Translations under genes and position numbers: made by a program | NCBI GenBank assembly: GCA_022592435.1 | Contig: JABYQS010000436.1 | Coordinates: 1-22,755 of the forward strand | Direction: 5' to 3' | Source: Cerioporus squamosus | Lineage: Eukaryota > Basidiomycota > Agaricomycetes > Polyporales > Polyporaceae | DNA: 22,755 bases | The notes under the pieces: model-generated | Databases searched by the model: none | Seen by the model: only the letters and a program-made list of their open reading frames with translations | Told to the model about the DNA's origin: nothing | Shown: positions 11,050 through 20,853 of the stretch, piece after piece | Layout of the letters: each line of letters opens with the position of its first letter | How positions within the stretch are numbered: the first letter of the stretch is position 1

Positions 11050-12689
11050 AATAGCTTTTCCGCATTTACTGGTTTCCATTCATTGTCTGTATCTCGTATC
11101 CATGTTTCCATGTCGCACAGTACGCTTTCCGGACTGGTTCTGACTGCTCACGCTATGTTGTTATGCTCTCATGTCAGGCTCCGCGGTGGAACCAGGCAAT
11201 CCTCCCACAACGCACCTTTTTGTTTTGCTCTGCTATCTTCGCATATCTGCTTTCCCTGATACCTGCTATTACGTCCCTGATACCTGCTATTCCGTCGGTT
11301 CACATGTCTTGTTCAGTCTCGGCGGACTCGTATGCCGAGCCACTAGTTGCGTACCCGTTCGTGTTTGGTTGCGGACACAATGTCGGTCTGGCTGTGCAAG
11401 CTCTCGGGCTATCCCATGATAGTCACCATGGTATTAGCACTCCCTGTAGGTTCCCGCATTCGCTTGCACAGACCTCACTCCGTTCCACGCGGAGCCATGC
11501 AACGAAAAAAGAACGAAGGAGCCCGATACAGTGTCACTGTATCACAAGAACTAGCCACTAGAGATTGAAGCACACCGCCCAAGGAGAAATAGCGGTGAAC
11601 TACTTTGCATGACAGTGTTTTGCCACTGGAACATCACGAGTCTATTAGAGCTCTCCCGCCTCCCTGGCATCACCATCGGCGGACACGAAGACTCGGAGTC
11701 CGTTGTAGCCAGGTCGAATCCAAACCTACTTGCCCTCGAGATCGAGAGTTGTCACACCCCTCGCCAAGGCTTCGCACGTCTCCGCAGGGGGAACCTGACA
11801 ACGGCGCGCGGTCCTCTCAGCAGTGATTACCATCCGCCTCCATACGCGACTCCTCATCGCTCATCCGGCCTATGCTGCCTGTCAGGCTCATGCATCCTCT
11901 GTACATGATATGACCTTCTCTCTTTCGTATGGAACTATGACTATCATCCGCCTATCTGGCCCTCACTCGCCAACCTGCGCAGTAGACCTTCTGGGCTGGT
12001 GAGGAACGCTGTTGGCGGCTATAACAGCTCTGTACAAGGTATACATCTATCAATTCCTGGAAGTACCATACACGGGCGGTGCGTGCCAGTACGTGCGGTC
12101 CGTCTATCCCTTGTGAAGCTGAAGCCTGTTTTGACGTTCCGCAGAGTTCCTCTCTTCTCCCTATCGTACCGCAGCCTCTGAAAGCGGGACATGACTAACC
12201 ACACCGGCTGACTTCGCTCATGTGGGCGAATCGCCGGTCATGCACTCCGCCAGACGACACCGCAGCAGTTGTGGTCGGCAGGCGATGCTGCTGGTAGGAC
12301 GAGATGTTCCTATAACGCAGACGCCGCCGCCCAATTCTCGTCATCCCACGTCGGCCCTCCTCGTGTTCCGATCTGCGCTCAGATGCCCGTCCCAAGTACG
12401 CTGGCGCGCCCGTTGTCGCCGACGTCTGTGAGCGCCCCTCGGAGGCTGGACGTTCACTGCATCTTGCTCGGCCTTGCCTTCTTTGGCATCTACTGCGGGT
12501 GCGCGAGAGGACATGTTCCGCGCTGGCTGTGCTTGTAAGAATGCTGTCGGAGACATAGGGGAAGGAGGACGTGTCTCGATGCTTGGATAGTAAGTAGCCA
12601 TTATCAGCCAGGTTGTGTGCTCTTGCTGAATGTCCGAGTCACCAGTGTGCCCTGCGCAGCCCACGGAGGTTACTATGGACCTCGACACG
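11050..12689. other. Intergenic interval downstream of metacaspase 2
   Basis: About 1.6 kb without a supportable gene. It contains a short 21-nt tandem duplication (11254-11295). A plus-strand frame at 11609-11908 has a leucine-rich beginning (LLELSRLPGITIGG, then NLLALEIES), loosely like a leucine-rich repeat of an F-box type protein. No F-box, start or flanking exon could be found, so it is not called. A minus-strand frame near 12341-12600 begins with a Pro/Ser-rich peptide but shows no known domain. Confidence 0.45.
11254..11295. repeat. 21-nt tandem duplication, two copies
   Basis: Two adjacent 21-nt units beginning ccctgatacctgctatt differ at a single base (acgt versus ccgt at the end of the unit). 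The unit length is a multiple of three and lies in an open frame, where it reads SLIPAI twice, but that frame is not a supported gene. It looks like a small slippage duplication. Confidence 0.9.
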
Positions 12690-12695
12690 TATAAA
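12690..12695 (+). promoter_or_regulatory. TATA box of DUF6699 copy B
   Basis: A clean TATAAA lies 107 bp before the ATG at 12803. With transcription starting about 30 bp downstream, the 5' leader would be roughly 80 nt. The permease has a TATA-like element at nearly the same distance from its start codon. This spacing makes it a good core-promoter candidate. Confidence 0.5.
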
Positions 12696-12802
12696 GGCCC
12701 GAGCAGACCGCTCTCGCCGCCAGCTTCCCCCGCCTACCTCCACAGCTCGTCCCTTGTCCTCGCGGAGCGACTTCAACAACACAACTTTCCCTGACTTGAG
12801 CG

Positions 12803-13647
12803 ATGTTCTCGAGCTCGAGGAAGAAGAGGGTCCGGTTCGCTGACCTACCACAAACACCATCACCTTCGTGGTCCAATACAACGCTCAGCTCATCCCCCGG
12901 ACCATTCACCCCACCTCGACCGTTCCATATGCCGGTCCTGCCGACGGTCTTCCAGCCCGTTGAGGTACCGCGATGGCAGCAGCGCACAGTGCCGCTCATG
13001 CCAGTCGTACCTTCCCCGCTATGTTTCCCGACTCCGCCCGTGAGCAGCGCCGAGCTAGAGCGAGAGCCAGTCATAGACCCGCTTCTCGTGGCTCCCCACC
13101 ACCACGCCCACCCGCCGCCGCTCCGGTGGGATGTCGCCGAGCACCCGAACTACATACAGCTCGGCAGCGTCGGCTCGCCTGGCGCGCGGGAGCTGTCGCA
13201 CTCGGACCTCGCGAGCTGCGCGGTCCGTAAGAGCGCGAACGGCAGCCCTATGCTCCTCAAGCGCATCACGCTCGTCCTCCCGGGGCTTCCTTTCGTCGTT
13301 GAGATCAACCCGGAGGACAGACCGTTGTGGACGTCGACCCCGCTCCCCTACCTCACCGTCGGGGACGTGCTGTATGGGCTGTACAGGGCTCTGAGGCTGT
13401 CCGTCGGGCGGCACGAGTTCGACTCGCTGAGCGCTGCGCGTCGGGAGTCGGTGAGCCGGGCGTTCGAAAAAGGCTTGCGAGCGATCGCAGGAACTACGAG
13501 AGCAACATGCGCCATGGGGTGCGCAACGTTGACTACTTGGGCGAGCCGCGTCAGTTCCTTGGGCTACGGCCTGCAGTGGGCAGCGAGATACCTCATGGAT
13601 GTCGGAGAGGGGAGGTGTTCGTCGTCAAGCTTGCTTCCGTTCGCTGA
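12803..13647 (+). CDS. DUF6699 domain protein (copy B), frame break in domain
   Basis: The protein starts with a basic stretch, RKKRVRFADLPQTPSPS, a common opening of basidiomycete DUF6699 proteins. A Pro/Ser-rich, probably disordered region of about 100 residues follows, then the DUF6699 domain from about residue 109 (LRWD) through LTVGDVLYGLYRALR. At the run of five A (13467-13471) the frame breaks: the rest of the domain (RNVDYL, FLGL, final hydrophobic strand) continues in another frame to the stop at 13645-13647. One more A would join the two parts into 281 codons. Without it the protein reads into unrelated sequence and stops at 13675. The gene has no intron and a TATAAA upstream. Function is unknown. 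I favour an assembly error, because both halves keep domain similarity to copy A, but recent loss cannot be excluded. Confidence 0.85.
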
Positions 13648-14083
13648 TTCGAACTCTTGCTTGGACTGTTCCTGAACTTTGGATGCTTGAGCTCGACAGC
13701 TTTTGGTTGCTGACTACTATACTTACCTCACTACGATATCCCCGCCTCTTGACTAGCTTTCTACTATACCCAGCTGACTACGATACCCAGAGTTATACAT
13801 CATGGACTGTACCTTACGGGCTAGGATAATGACATCGCATTCTGGACCAAAACATCTGAAGGATTGGTGTGAAGTGGTAGACGACCCCACAGTTCGATCT
13901 TCCCTGATTCAACATCCGCGATCACCACATGTGGTCGGTTTAACGGGATACCCGTGCTCTATCATACATTATGTTCATTCCTACACTGGATTCCGTTCAG
14001 CTAGCCTGTACGCCAGCAGTAGACGCAACAACACTTGGGCCAACTCTGAGCCCAAATCTGCAGCAACCCCGATCACTCCCAGA
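13648..14083. other. Convergent 3' spacer
   Basis: This 436-bp AT-richer stretch lies between the stop codons of two convergent genes, DUF6699 copy B (+) and the DUF6533 gene (-). It should hold both 3' untranslated regions and terminators. Several short similar motifs (ctactata, actacgata) recur near 13715-13790, but I see no defined element. Confidence 0.55.
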
Positions 14084-15911
14084 TCATACCACGGACCCGG
14101 ACCGTTCCAAGTCACTCAACGGGGACGACACCGGCGTCATCTCCACACTCTCCCCCCGTTCCCCTACATCCTTCCCACCCCTCTTCGCTGGATACACATT
14201 CGCGAGGTCTAGCTCGAGGCCAGGAGGGCTCTTCACGCCGTAGTCCGAGTCGTACGTCGCAGCGTCGAGCGACTCCCCAAGCGAGCCGACGAGGCGCTCG
14301 AACACGAGCGTGCCCGCTTGCGAGGACGCGGCGAGCGTGCTGTCGAAGGAGAGGTGCAGAACGCGCCGATTGGCCGCCTGGAGGTTCAGGAGGAAGCGGG
14401 AGATGAGGATCGTCGTGAGGCTGTATGTGTCGCCGGGGGTTGAATGGTTGCGGTCAATCGGAGCGCGCTTCAGAGTGCGGAGAGAGGTGGAGGGAGGGAA
14501 GGGAGGGGACGTACGGCTCGGAGAACTGGGTGACGAAGCTTATGTTGCTGATCGCGTACTCGATCTGCGGCGCGGAGGAGTCAAAAACGAGCGTGTCAGC
14601 CAGCGGGAGAAGTACTAGCACATACGGAGAGGAGGGACAGCGTCAGATGGAGGATGTTCAGGATGGCCAAGACTCTGTTCCATGCCGATACGCGGTGAGC
14701 GGAGGATACAGGACGGTACGAGCGAGGCTGCTCACACGAAGTAGATAGTGCCATCCCGGAGGAGGATATGGAGAAATCGGTTCCGGACGCCCGGATGCCG
14801 CGGGCCATTGCGCCGGTACATGTTGAACCAGGTGACGTAGATGAGGAGAATGTCGGCGGTGATGAGGCATGTGCGCGAGGCGATCGTCACTTCAGCAGAA
14901 GATTCGTGTGAGCTCGGAGACATACACACAAGTTCGCACTGCATGCCACGTACATCTACACACACAACAGTTTGGGGTTGAGTCAGCGCTGGGTCGCGAA
15001 AGGGTAGTGAAAGGTGACGTTCGGAGATACGCACTGCTTTGCGAGTTCGGAGCTGACGTCGTCTGTCGTCAGGCATCCCGTGAAGAAGTTCTCGCCCGTC
15101 GAGTTGAATGCGAAGTGGGCCTGGGCACAGACATGTGCGGTTAGTCGACCACTAGCCCGACAGTGGCAGCAGGACGTACGAAGTTGACTCCGAGCGGGAC
15201 CATGGACAGGAGAAAAATCAGCGTCGCTAATGGCCAGTTCTTAGTCAGCGCGAAAGCGCGTAGTGCGGAGAACACTATGGTGGGTGTCGTGGAAGGTAAG
15301 TTTCGGCCGTTTCACATGGAGAACACGGGAGGCGCACCTGCCCAGGGGAAGTACTGCAAGATATCAAGCGCTTTGCTTGACCTGGCTACGTCTGGACAGC
15401 TGGATGGCAAGACGCACGGAAATGATGAGTCTCCCGCTCCAACGGTAGTGCAGACGAGCTGAACGTACGCACATCTACGCGACATACGAGAAGACAAGGT
15501 CAACACTGGAAGAGGGGATAACGGCTTATCAGCGTACCTTGTCAGATACGTGCATATTCTCGAGCAAGCCGTACACGTTGACGAGCAAGCTGAGGTACCG
15601 ATTGAAGAAGAAGAGGATCGCGGCGCCGGTGAGCCTGCCCTTCCAGAACAGCTCGACTTCGCGGCCGAAGGTGATCATGTACTCATACACCACCAGTCCT
15701 TCATATGGGTCACCCTCGGTCAGACCTCGAGTTCCCGCTGGAGTGCGCAAGTCTGAGAGCGTACGCACCAGATCCTGCATTGGCGCAGTAGTTGGAGATA
15801 AGGCTATGCAGCTGCGTATCAAGGGGCGATATACGCAGGAGCTAGTGAGGTAAGTACTCACAAGGTCAAGTCCTCTGAGGCGATCGCGTTCGCGTCATCG
15901 GTGGAAGACAT
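14084..15911 (-). CDS. DUF6533 domain membrane protein (11 exons)
   Basis: Exons on the minus strand: 15911-15862, 15803-15769, 15698-15538, 15458-15338, 15274-15180, 15120-15035, 14955-14930, 14889-14736, 14674-14626, 14564-14515, 14420-14084. They sum to 1164 nt, 387 codons plus stop, with all phases matching. The DUF6533 signature is clear: VVYEYMITFGREVELFWKG at about residue 31, then FFFNRYLSLL. Further hydrophobic segments follow (LQYFPWAVFSALRAFALTKN, a helix ending at LGVNF, LITADILLIYVTW, VVLAILNILHLTLSLLS), then ILISRFLLNLQ. It is therefore a multi-pass membrane protein, probably about seven helices, with a hydrophilic Ser/Asp-rich tail. The function of the family is unknown; some resemble receptors in topology. 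Exons 2 (35 nt) and 7 (26 nt) are very small and intron 7 is only 40 nt. Exon 4 begins with about 20 residues that look foreign to the domain, so its acceptor is the least certain. Confidence 0.9.
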
Positions 15912-16019
15912 CAAAGTCGTCGGTTGAGGCGTCCGGCGCTATCGTGGGTCGCCGATGGCAACTTGCAGAGCCTGAGGGAAGGGAGAGAAGAACCCGAGCA
16001 GGCAACCTACACTGCCCCT

Positions 16020-16025
16020 CTTATG
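16020..16025 (-). promoter_or_regulatory. Possible TATA-like and CCAAT elements of the DUF6533 gene
   Basis: On the minus strand a CATAAG lies about 110 nt before the ATG at 15911, and a CCAAT pentamer lies further upstream (plus-strand attgg at 16059-16063). The distance matches the TATA spacing of neighbouring genes. Both motifs are short and may be chance. Confidence 0.25.
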
Positions 16026-16065
16026 TGCTGGCCACCTACTTGCCGCTGAGCAGGCGGTATTGGCA

Positions 16066-17619
16066 ATGTCGTAATGGAATGGGAGCGACGGAAGGGATCT
16101 GTTATCTGCCTGCCAGTGGCAGCAGCAAATTTCCCCGTGGGTCGCCGCTCATTGGCGAAATTACGGGCTCCCGGGGGTTAGCACCTGCCAAGAAAGGAGA
16201 GAAATGCTCGCGAAGTGCGCTAGAAGGCCATGTTACGGTTGCGCCGAGAGCAAGTTTGTTCAGATAGACGCTAACCGCTACGGCCGCATCCGGTGGATTC
16301 GGGCGGCTGCGCAGTTCATGCAGATCGAGTATGGAGGAGGTCACTGCTGTCTCAGTGAGCCATCCACGGTCCGCCAGGTCTGTTCTGCGGAAGCTAGGGT
16401 CAATAATGATGAGCAGATGGCTATGGATTCGATTCCACGCTGAGCACTCACACATTACACACACACCGCGTTGTCAGACGCCTGCCTGCGCTGCCTTCCG
16501 GCGCACTCGGAGGATAGCTTGCCAAGGTGAAGGTTCAAGCTATCGCCCGTTCGAAAGGAAGCTTCAAGTGGCAGCAGGAGGAAAGCGCCGATCCGTAGTG
16601 CGCTGGGAGGTTCCGTGTGCATCAGAAGACCTTCGAGGGAAGGATATCTCCGAGGAGGGTGCCACTGCTATGTATGCAACGGTCCGAAGGCGTTCTGCAT
16701 ATGTTTTCGTGTACCCTCGGGACGCCCGTTGCTGCGAGGAAGCATGGGAAGGTCGATTGGCGTCCTATGTCGAGGATACAGTATACGTATTTGCCGCCAA
16801 AGGTACGTTCGACTGCCGGCCTGTTGCACCATTGCATCGCCCTATGTGCTCATCGTACCCCTTGCCTGAAAAATTACCGGTACATCCTGTGGGTGATGGT
16901 ACCTCCAAGAAACTGACGGATGGTCCATCATGGTGTCCGACTCTGGTCGACGACGACGTGTGCAGCTCGCTGTTGCGGTTCTTGTCCTCATCGAGTGAAT
17001 AGCCCCGCTTCGATCTGTAGGACCTGCGAGATCTCGTCAAGTCGCAAGCACGAACGATACGTCTGAGGGACATGGAGAAGGACAGGAACTGAACCTGCAG
17101 ATGAGCCGGCGGACTCAAGACTGCAGTCGATCACTGGTTTTGATGGCATCACTGTTACTCGTGAGATTGAATCTGGCGGGGAGCACGTCTTCCTGCGAGC
17201 CACCACGCAATCTTCTGTCTTCCACTTATGTTTGCTATCAACTTGTGCTACAACTCTCCATCATGTGCTCTACATTCAAGGCAGCTTCGAAGTAAGTCGC
17301 AACGCCGGGATCTCGCCCACAGAACGCGATATCGGCTACGCTGTCCTAGCTTTCCAACAAGTCCCGAGGCTTCGCTGGCATCCATCACCTCCCGAGCATC
17401 CGTCGCAGACAAAATGCGCACCGCTGATGCGTATTTGAAGACCGGATGATTGGCGCAAGCACTCGCGGCGACAGTCGGTGTGCGCAATGATGTGCAGGGA
17501 TTGCGATATGTGCACCGAGCGGCTCCCCACACCCTCAACGTAAGTCCGTTGCTTCTTATATGCCAGTCTGGTATCGTGCTCCATGTCATTCTGTTATCTC
17601 TGCTCCCGCGCTCCCGTCG
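16066..17619. other. Intergenic interval with traces of a possible plus-strand gene
   Basis: No gene could be completed here, but the right half is not featureless. A 223-codon plus-strand frame runs 16331-17002. In another frame coding-like blocks (KVQAIARSKGSFKWQQEESA near 16530, HGKVDWRPMSRIQYTYLPPK ending at a gtacgt donor at 16803) are split by a TAG. From about 17067 a frame without its own clear ATG reads SITGFDGITVTREIESGGEH, continues to a gtaagt donor at 17292 and can splice to 17350 (58-nt intron), ending near 17410. I do not recognise the protein. This may be a decayed or poorly resolved gene. The left part should contain the DUF6533 promoter. Confidence 0.35.
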
Positions 17620-17627
17620 TATTTATA
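17620..17627 (+). promoter_or_regulatory. TATA-like box of the permease gene
   Basis: The run TATTTATA lies about 115 bp before the ATG at 17741, followed by CT-rich sequence typical of fungal promoter and leader regions. The spacing is close to that of the TATAAA upstream of DUF6699 copy B. Confidence 0.4.
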
Positions 17628-17740
17628 TTCCTCTTCCCCGCGTCCTAGTCTTCTAGGACCGACGACAGGGACCGCTCCCTTCCTTCTTGCCTTCGTCCTC
17701 GCTTTCGCCTTCATTCACTTGCTTTCTGGCGGCGGCGATC

Positions 17741-20327
17741 ATGTCCAGTACCCTTGGGTCGATACGCAAGTACCTCCCGACTCTCAGGAAGCGGGAGGGC
17801 TCGACGGCGAGCAGTCCGACGACCGACGTGCCCGTGGAGGAGAACCTGGACGAGAAGAGGGGGAAGCTGGATGGCGATAGCGACGTGGATGTTGCGTCCA
17901 AGGAGATCACCACCGCGGTGGATCCGGACCTGAATCCTGGCGGGCTTTCGTTTGAAGAAGGTGCGTTGTGGTTCGCTCCTTAGGCGATCTCTCCCGATGC
18001 TTCGCGCTGCGTCTTCATCCGCAATCATGAACTTTGGACCAGCAAGCGCTGGATGTAGAGAGCGTGTTAAATGAGGACCACCGCTCTCTGGAGCACCAGA
18101 TCACGCTCTCCCCGAGTGGGCCTTCTGGTCACGCTATGGGCCTACGCCCCCAGAGCCTGCTGTTCCGTTGGGCGCGGTCCCAGTGAGGCGAAGGATGAGC
18201 CTGGCCGCTTTTGACAGCGTCAGCGTCATGGTCCGGCAAAATATGGCATGCGAACTGCACAGGCCAGATCGGACTCTAACCGCTCCAGATTCGGAGACGC
18301 GTGAGATGAGGCCATCGCAGTAAGCAGTTGCGTTGGAGTCCTTGTCAGCTCCCGCGGGCCTATCGCTGTGCCCCAATCTGGGTTGTTTCCAGCTTTCGAC
18401 AGGGCGGATTATCGCCGGTGTGCAATTGCTGACCCAACGTTATGTTTGAACAGATGCTGCCGGAGGTCTCGGACGCCATCTCGGCGTGTTCTCCTGCACT
18501 CTCCTCATCGTCGGTCGTATTATCGGCACGGGCATCTTCTCAACACCATCATCCATCCTTGGGTCGGTAGGATCAGTCGGCGCCTCCCTGATGCTATGGG
18601 TCCTCGGCTTCGTTCTCTCGTTTTGCGGTCTGTTCATCTGGCTCGAGTTCGGGACGATGTTTCCACGCTCTGGTGGCGAGAAGGTCTACCTCGAGGCGGT
18701 GTACAAGAAGCCCAAGTACCTTGCGACCGTCATTTTCGCCGCAAACGCCATTCTTCTGGGGTTCACAGCGTCGGGCTGTATCGTCTTCGCGCAGAAGTAA
18801 GTCGCTAATTCTGTTGAGACTTCTGCCTCTGACGACATTCGCAGCATTCTCGTGTCTGCTGGCCACACCGCTGACCGATGGATCACTCGTGGCATCGCAC
18901 TCGGAGGTATGGCTCCATGGTTCATCCTATACCAAGTTTGATCAAGGCCTCACCCGTGTCCCTCACAGTGATTGGCTTTGTGACTCTCCTACACGGTCTC
19001 ACTCCACGGCTGGGTGTTTACGTGATGAACGTAAGCAGGTCGGGTTCGCAAAGCTCGCTTCATTCTGACGCAGGTATCCTTGCAGGGCTTGAGCTTATTC
19101 AAGATTATCATCCTCGTGTTCATCGTCATCACCGGCTGGGTCGTCCTTTCTGGCCGCACCCACATCCAAGACCCGCACGCGAACTTCCGCGACGCGTTCG
19201 CAGGCAGCTCGAACAGCAGCAACGATGTGCGTCTCCTATCACGACGAATGGTCGCCGTGTGCTCACCGTAACGTTTCACGCGCAGTACGCGACGGCGACC
19301 TTCAAGGTGCTGAACGCGTATGCTGGCTGGTCGAACGTGAACTACGTACTCAACAACGTGAAGAACCCGGTCCGCACGCTCAAGATTGCCGGGCCGCTCG
19401 GACTGGGCATCTGCGCAGTCCTCTATCTACTCGCGAACGTGTCGTACTTCGCCGCCGCAACGAAGGAGGAGATCACCAAGTCCGGCGTGACCGTCGCCAG
19501 TCTCTTCTTTCACAACGTCTTTGGCACGAAGGCGCAGAAGGCGCTGACGGTGTTCGTCGCGTTGAGGTCCGTGTCTCCTGTCCTGCTCTACCGCTCGTGC
19601 TGACCCGTATACAGTGCGCTCGGGAACGTCATCACCGTCACGTTCGCAGCAGCGCGAATCAACCAGGAACTCGCCAAGGAGGGCATCCCGCTGCCCTTCG
19701 GGAACCGCTTCTGGGCGTCGAACTGGCCGACGGGCAAGTCCCCGCTCCCCGGGCTGATCATCCACCTTATCCCGTCCATAATCGTGATTATCGCGCCCCC
19801 GCCCTCGGTCGCGTATCCGTTCATCCTCGACGTCGAGGGCTACCCGGGGCAGATCATCAACTTCTTCATCGTCGTCGGCCTCTTCTACCTCCGGTGGAAG
19901 AAGCCGCACGTGCCCCGCCCGTTCAAGGTCTGGTGGCCGCTCGCCGTGTTCTTCCTGGCTGCTGCCATCTTCCGTGCGTCTCTCTTCCTCTTCTCTCTCC
20001 CATTCCCTCCTTCCCTCGCTAACGCAATGTTCATAGTGCTCGTGGCGCCGTTCCTGCCACCCGCAAATGGGGTGGGCGACACCCCGCCGCTGCCGTACTA
20101 CCTCTACTGCCTCGTCGGCATCGCCGTCATGGCCGTCGGCGTGCTCTACTGGGCCGCGTGGCGCGTTCTGCCCGGGTGGTTCGGGTACGAACTCGTCCCG
20201 CGCAAGGAGAAGCTCGAGGACGGCACGACTGTCACGCTGGTGCGTTCCTTGACTAAGACAATGCAGAAGCTTCCGGGTTTGACTGACATGTTCTCCGTCG
20301 CAGTTCTCGCGTCAAAAAATCCAGTAG
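17741..20327 (+). CDS. LAT-family amino acid permease, high-affinity methionine permease-like (MUP1 type)
   Basis: Exons: 17741-17960, 18454-18796, 18845-18906, 18969-19030, 19086-19226, 19286-19566, 19615-19973, 20037-20239, 20304-20327. They give 564 codons plus stop, all phases consistent. A hydrophilic N-terminus of about 75 residues precedes GLGRHLGVFS and the first helix with GTGIFSTPSSI (about residues 98-108), the substrate-binding signature of APC/LAT transporters. Then come WLEFGTMFPRSGGEKVYLEA, TLLHGLTPRLG, FIVITGWVVLSG, AYAGWSNVNYVLNNVKNPVR and RINQELAKEGIPLPFG, all hallmarks of fungal methionine permeases. It should be a 12-helix plasma-membrane importer of methionine or related amino acids; the exact substrate cannot be read from sequence. 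Intron 1 is oddly long (493 nt). The last intron (20240-20303) gives the short tail TLFSRQKIQ; reading through it would instead stop at 20401. Confidence 0.93.
17961..18453. other. Oversized intron 1 of the permease gene
   Basis: The donor (gtgcgt) and acceptor (gaacag) join in phase to give the expected LSFEE-DAAGGLGRHLG transition, so the interval is intronic. It is 493 nt, while the other introns of this gene are 48-64 nt. A minus-strand frame of 80 codons (18376-18134) includes TLTLSKAARLILRLTGTAPN, but no family is recognised. It could be an inserted fragment or a large intron with regulatory sequence. Confidence 0.6.
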
Positions 20328-20853
20328 ATGGATACCCAGCATGGGGCCTGATGGGCATGACGATGACCGCGACGATTATCTACGCATGCATCTTGGACTA
20401 ACTTATCGTTTCGTGCATACCCCATACCACTCTTGTTATTCGTAATGTTTCGTATCTGGGGCATCTGTATTCTGTTGTCGTTCTACCTGCAGTGTGAAAT
20501 CCACGATCACATATCGTCATCACTGCTTCACTGCCCGCCCATTCGAAATGGACAAGAATAGGACCGCAGCGCACCTCAGGCCTCTAGACCTACACAACAT
20601 TGTCTGCATGGGGTGCTGTATAGCCCTCTGGTCAAGATTACGACATTCCGCTGGTTTCAGGGCACCTGTATCACCAGTGAGTTCGCCTAAGGCTCTCAAA
20701 CAAGCCGTGCGCGTCTTTTGTGGTTTAGATGCGCAGTACTAGCATGGACCAGCAGTATTTAGACTGCAATGCACGGACGAAGCCAACCAACACAGCAGTC
20801 TCCCGCTTTTCCTTCTCATCACGAGGAGAGGAGAGTGAACGAACAAACGCACG
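20328..20853. other. Spacer between the permease and HET genes
   Basis: This 526-bp stretch should hold the permease 3' region and the promoter of the HET gene. A TATTTAGA near 20757 lies about 97 bp before the HET start codon and is a weak core-promoter candidate. The alternative, unspliced permease tail would end at 20401. I see nothing else in it. Confidence 0.5.

Noticed and set aside
19427..19909. 160-codon minus-strand frame
   Set aside because: Antisense shadow of permease exons 6 and 7.
20240..20401. Unspliced C-terminus of the permease ending at 20401
   Set aside because: A 64-nt intron with gtgcgt donor and cag acceptor gives a short tail like other permeases of the family; reading through adds 50 residues without family resemblance. 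Retained-intron use cannot be excluded.
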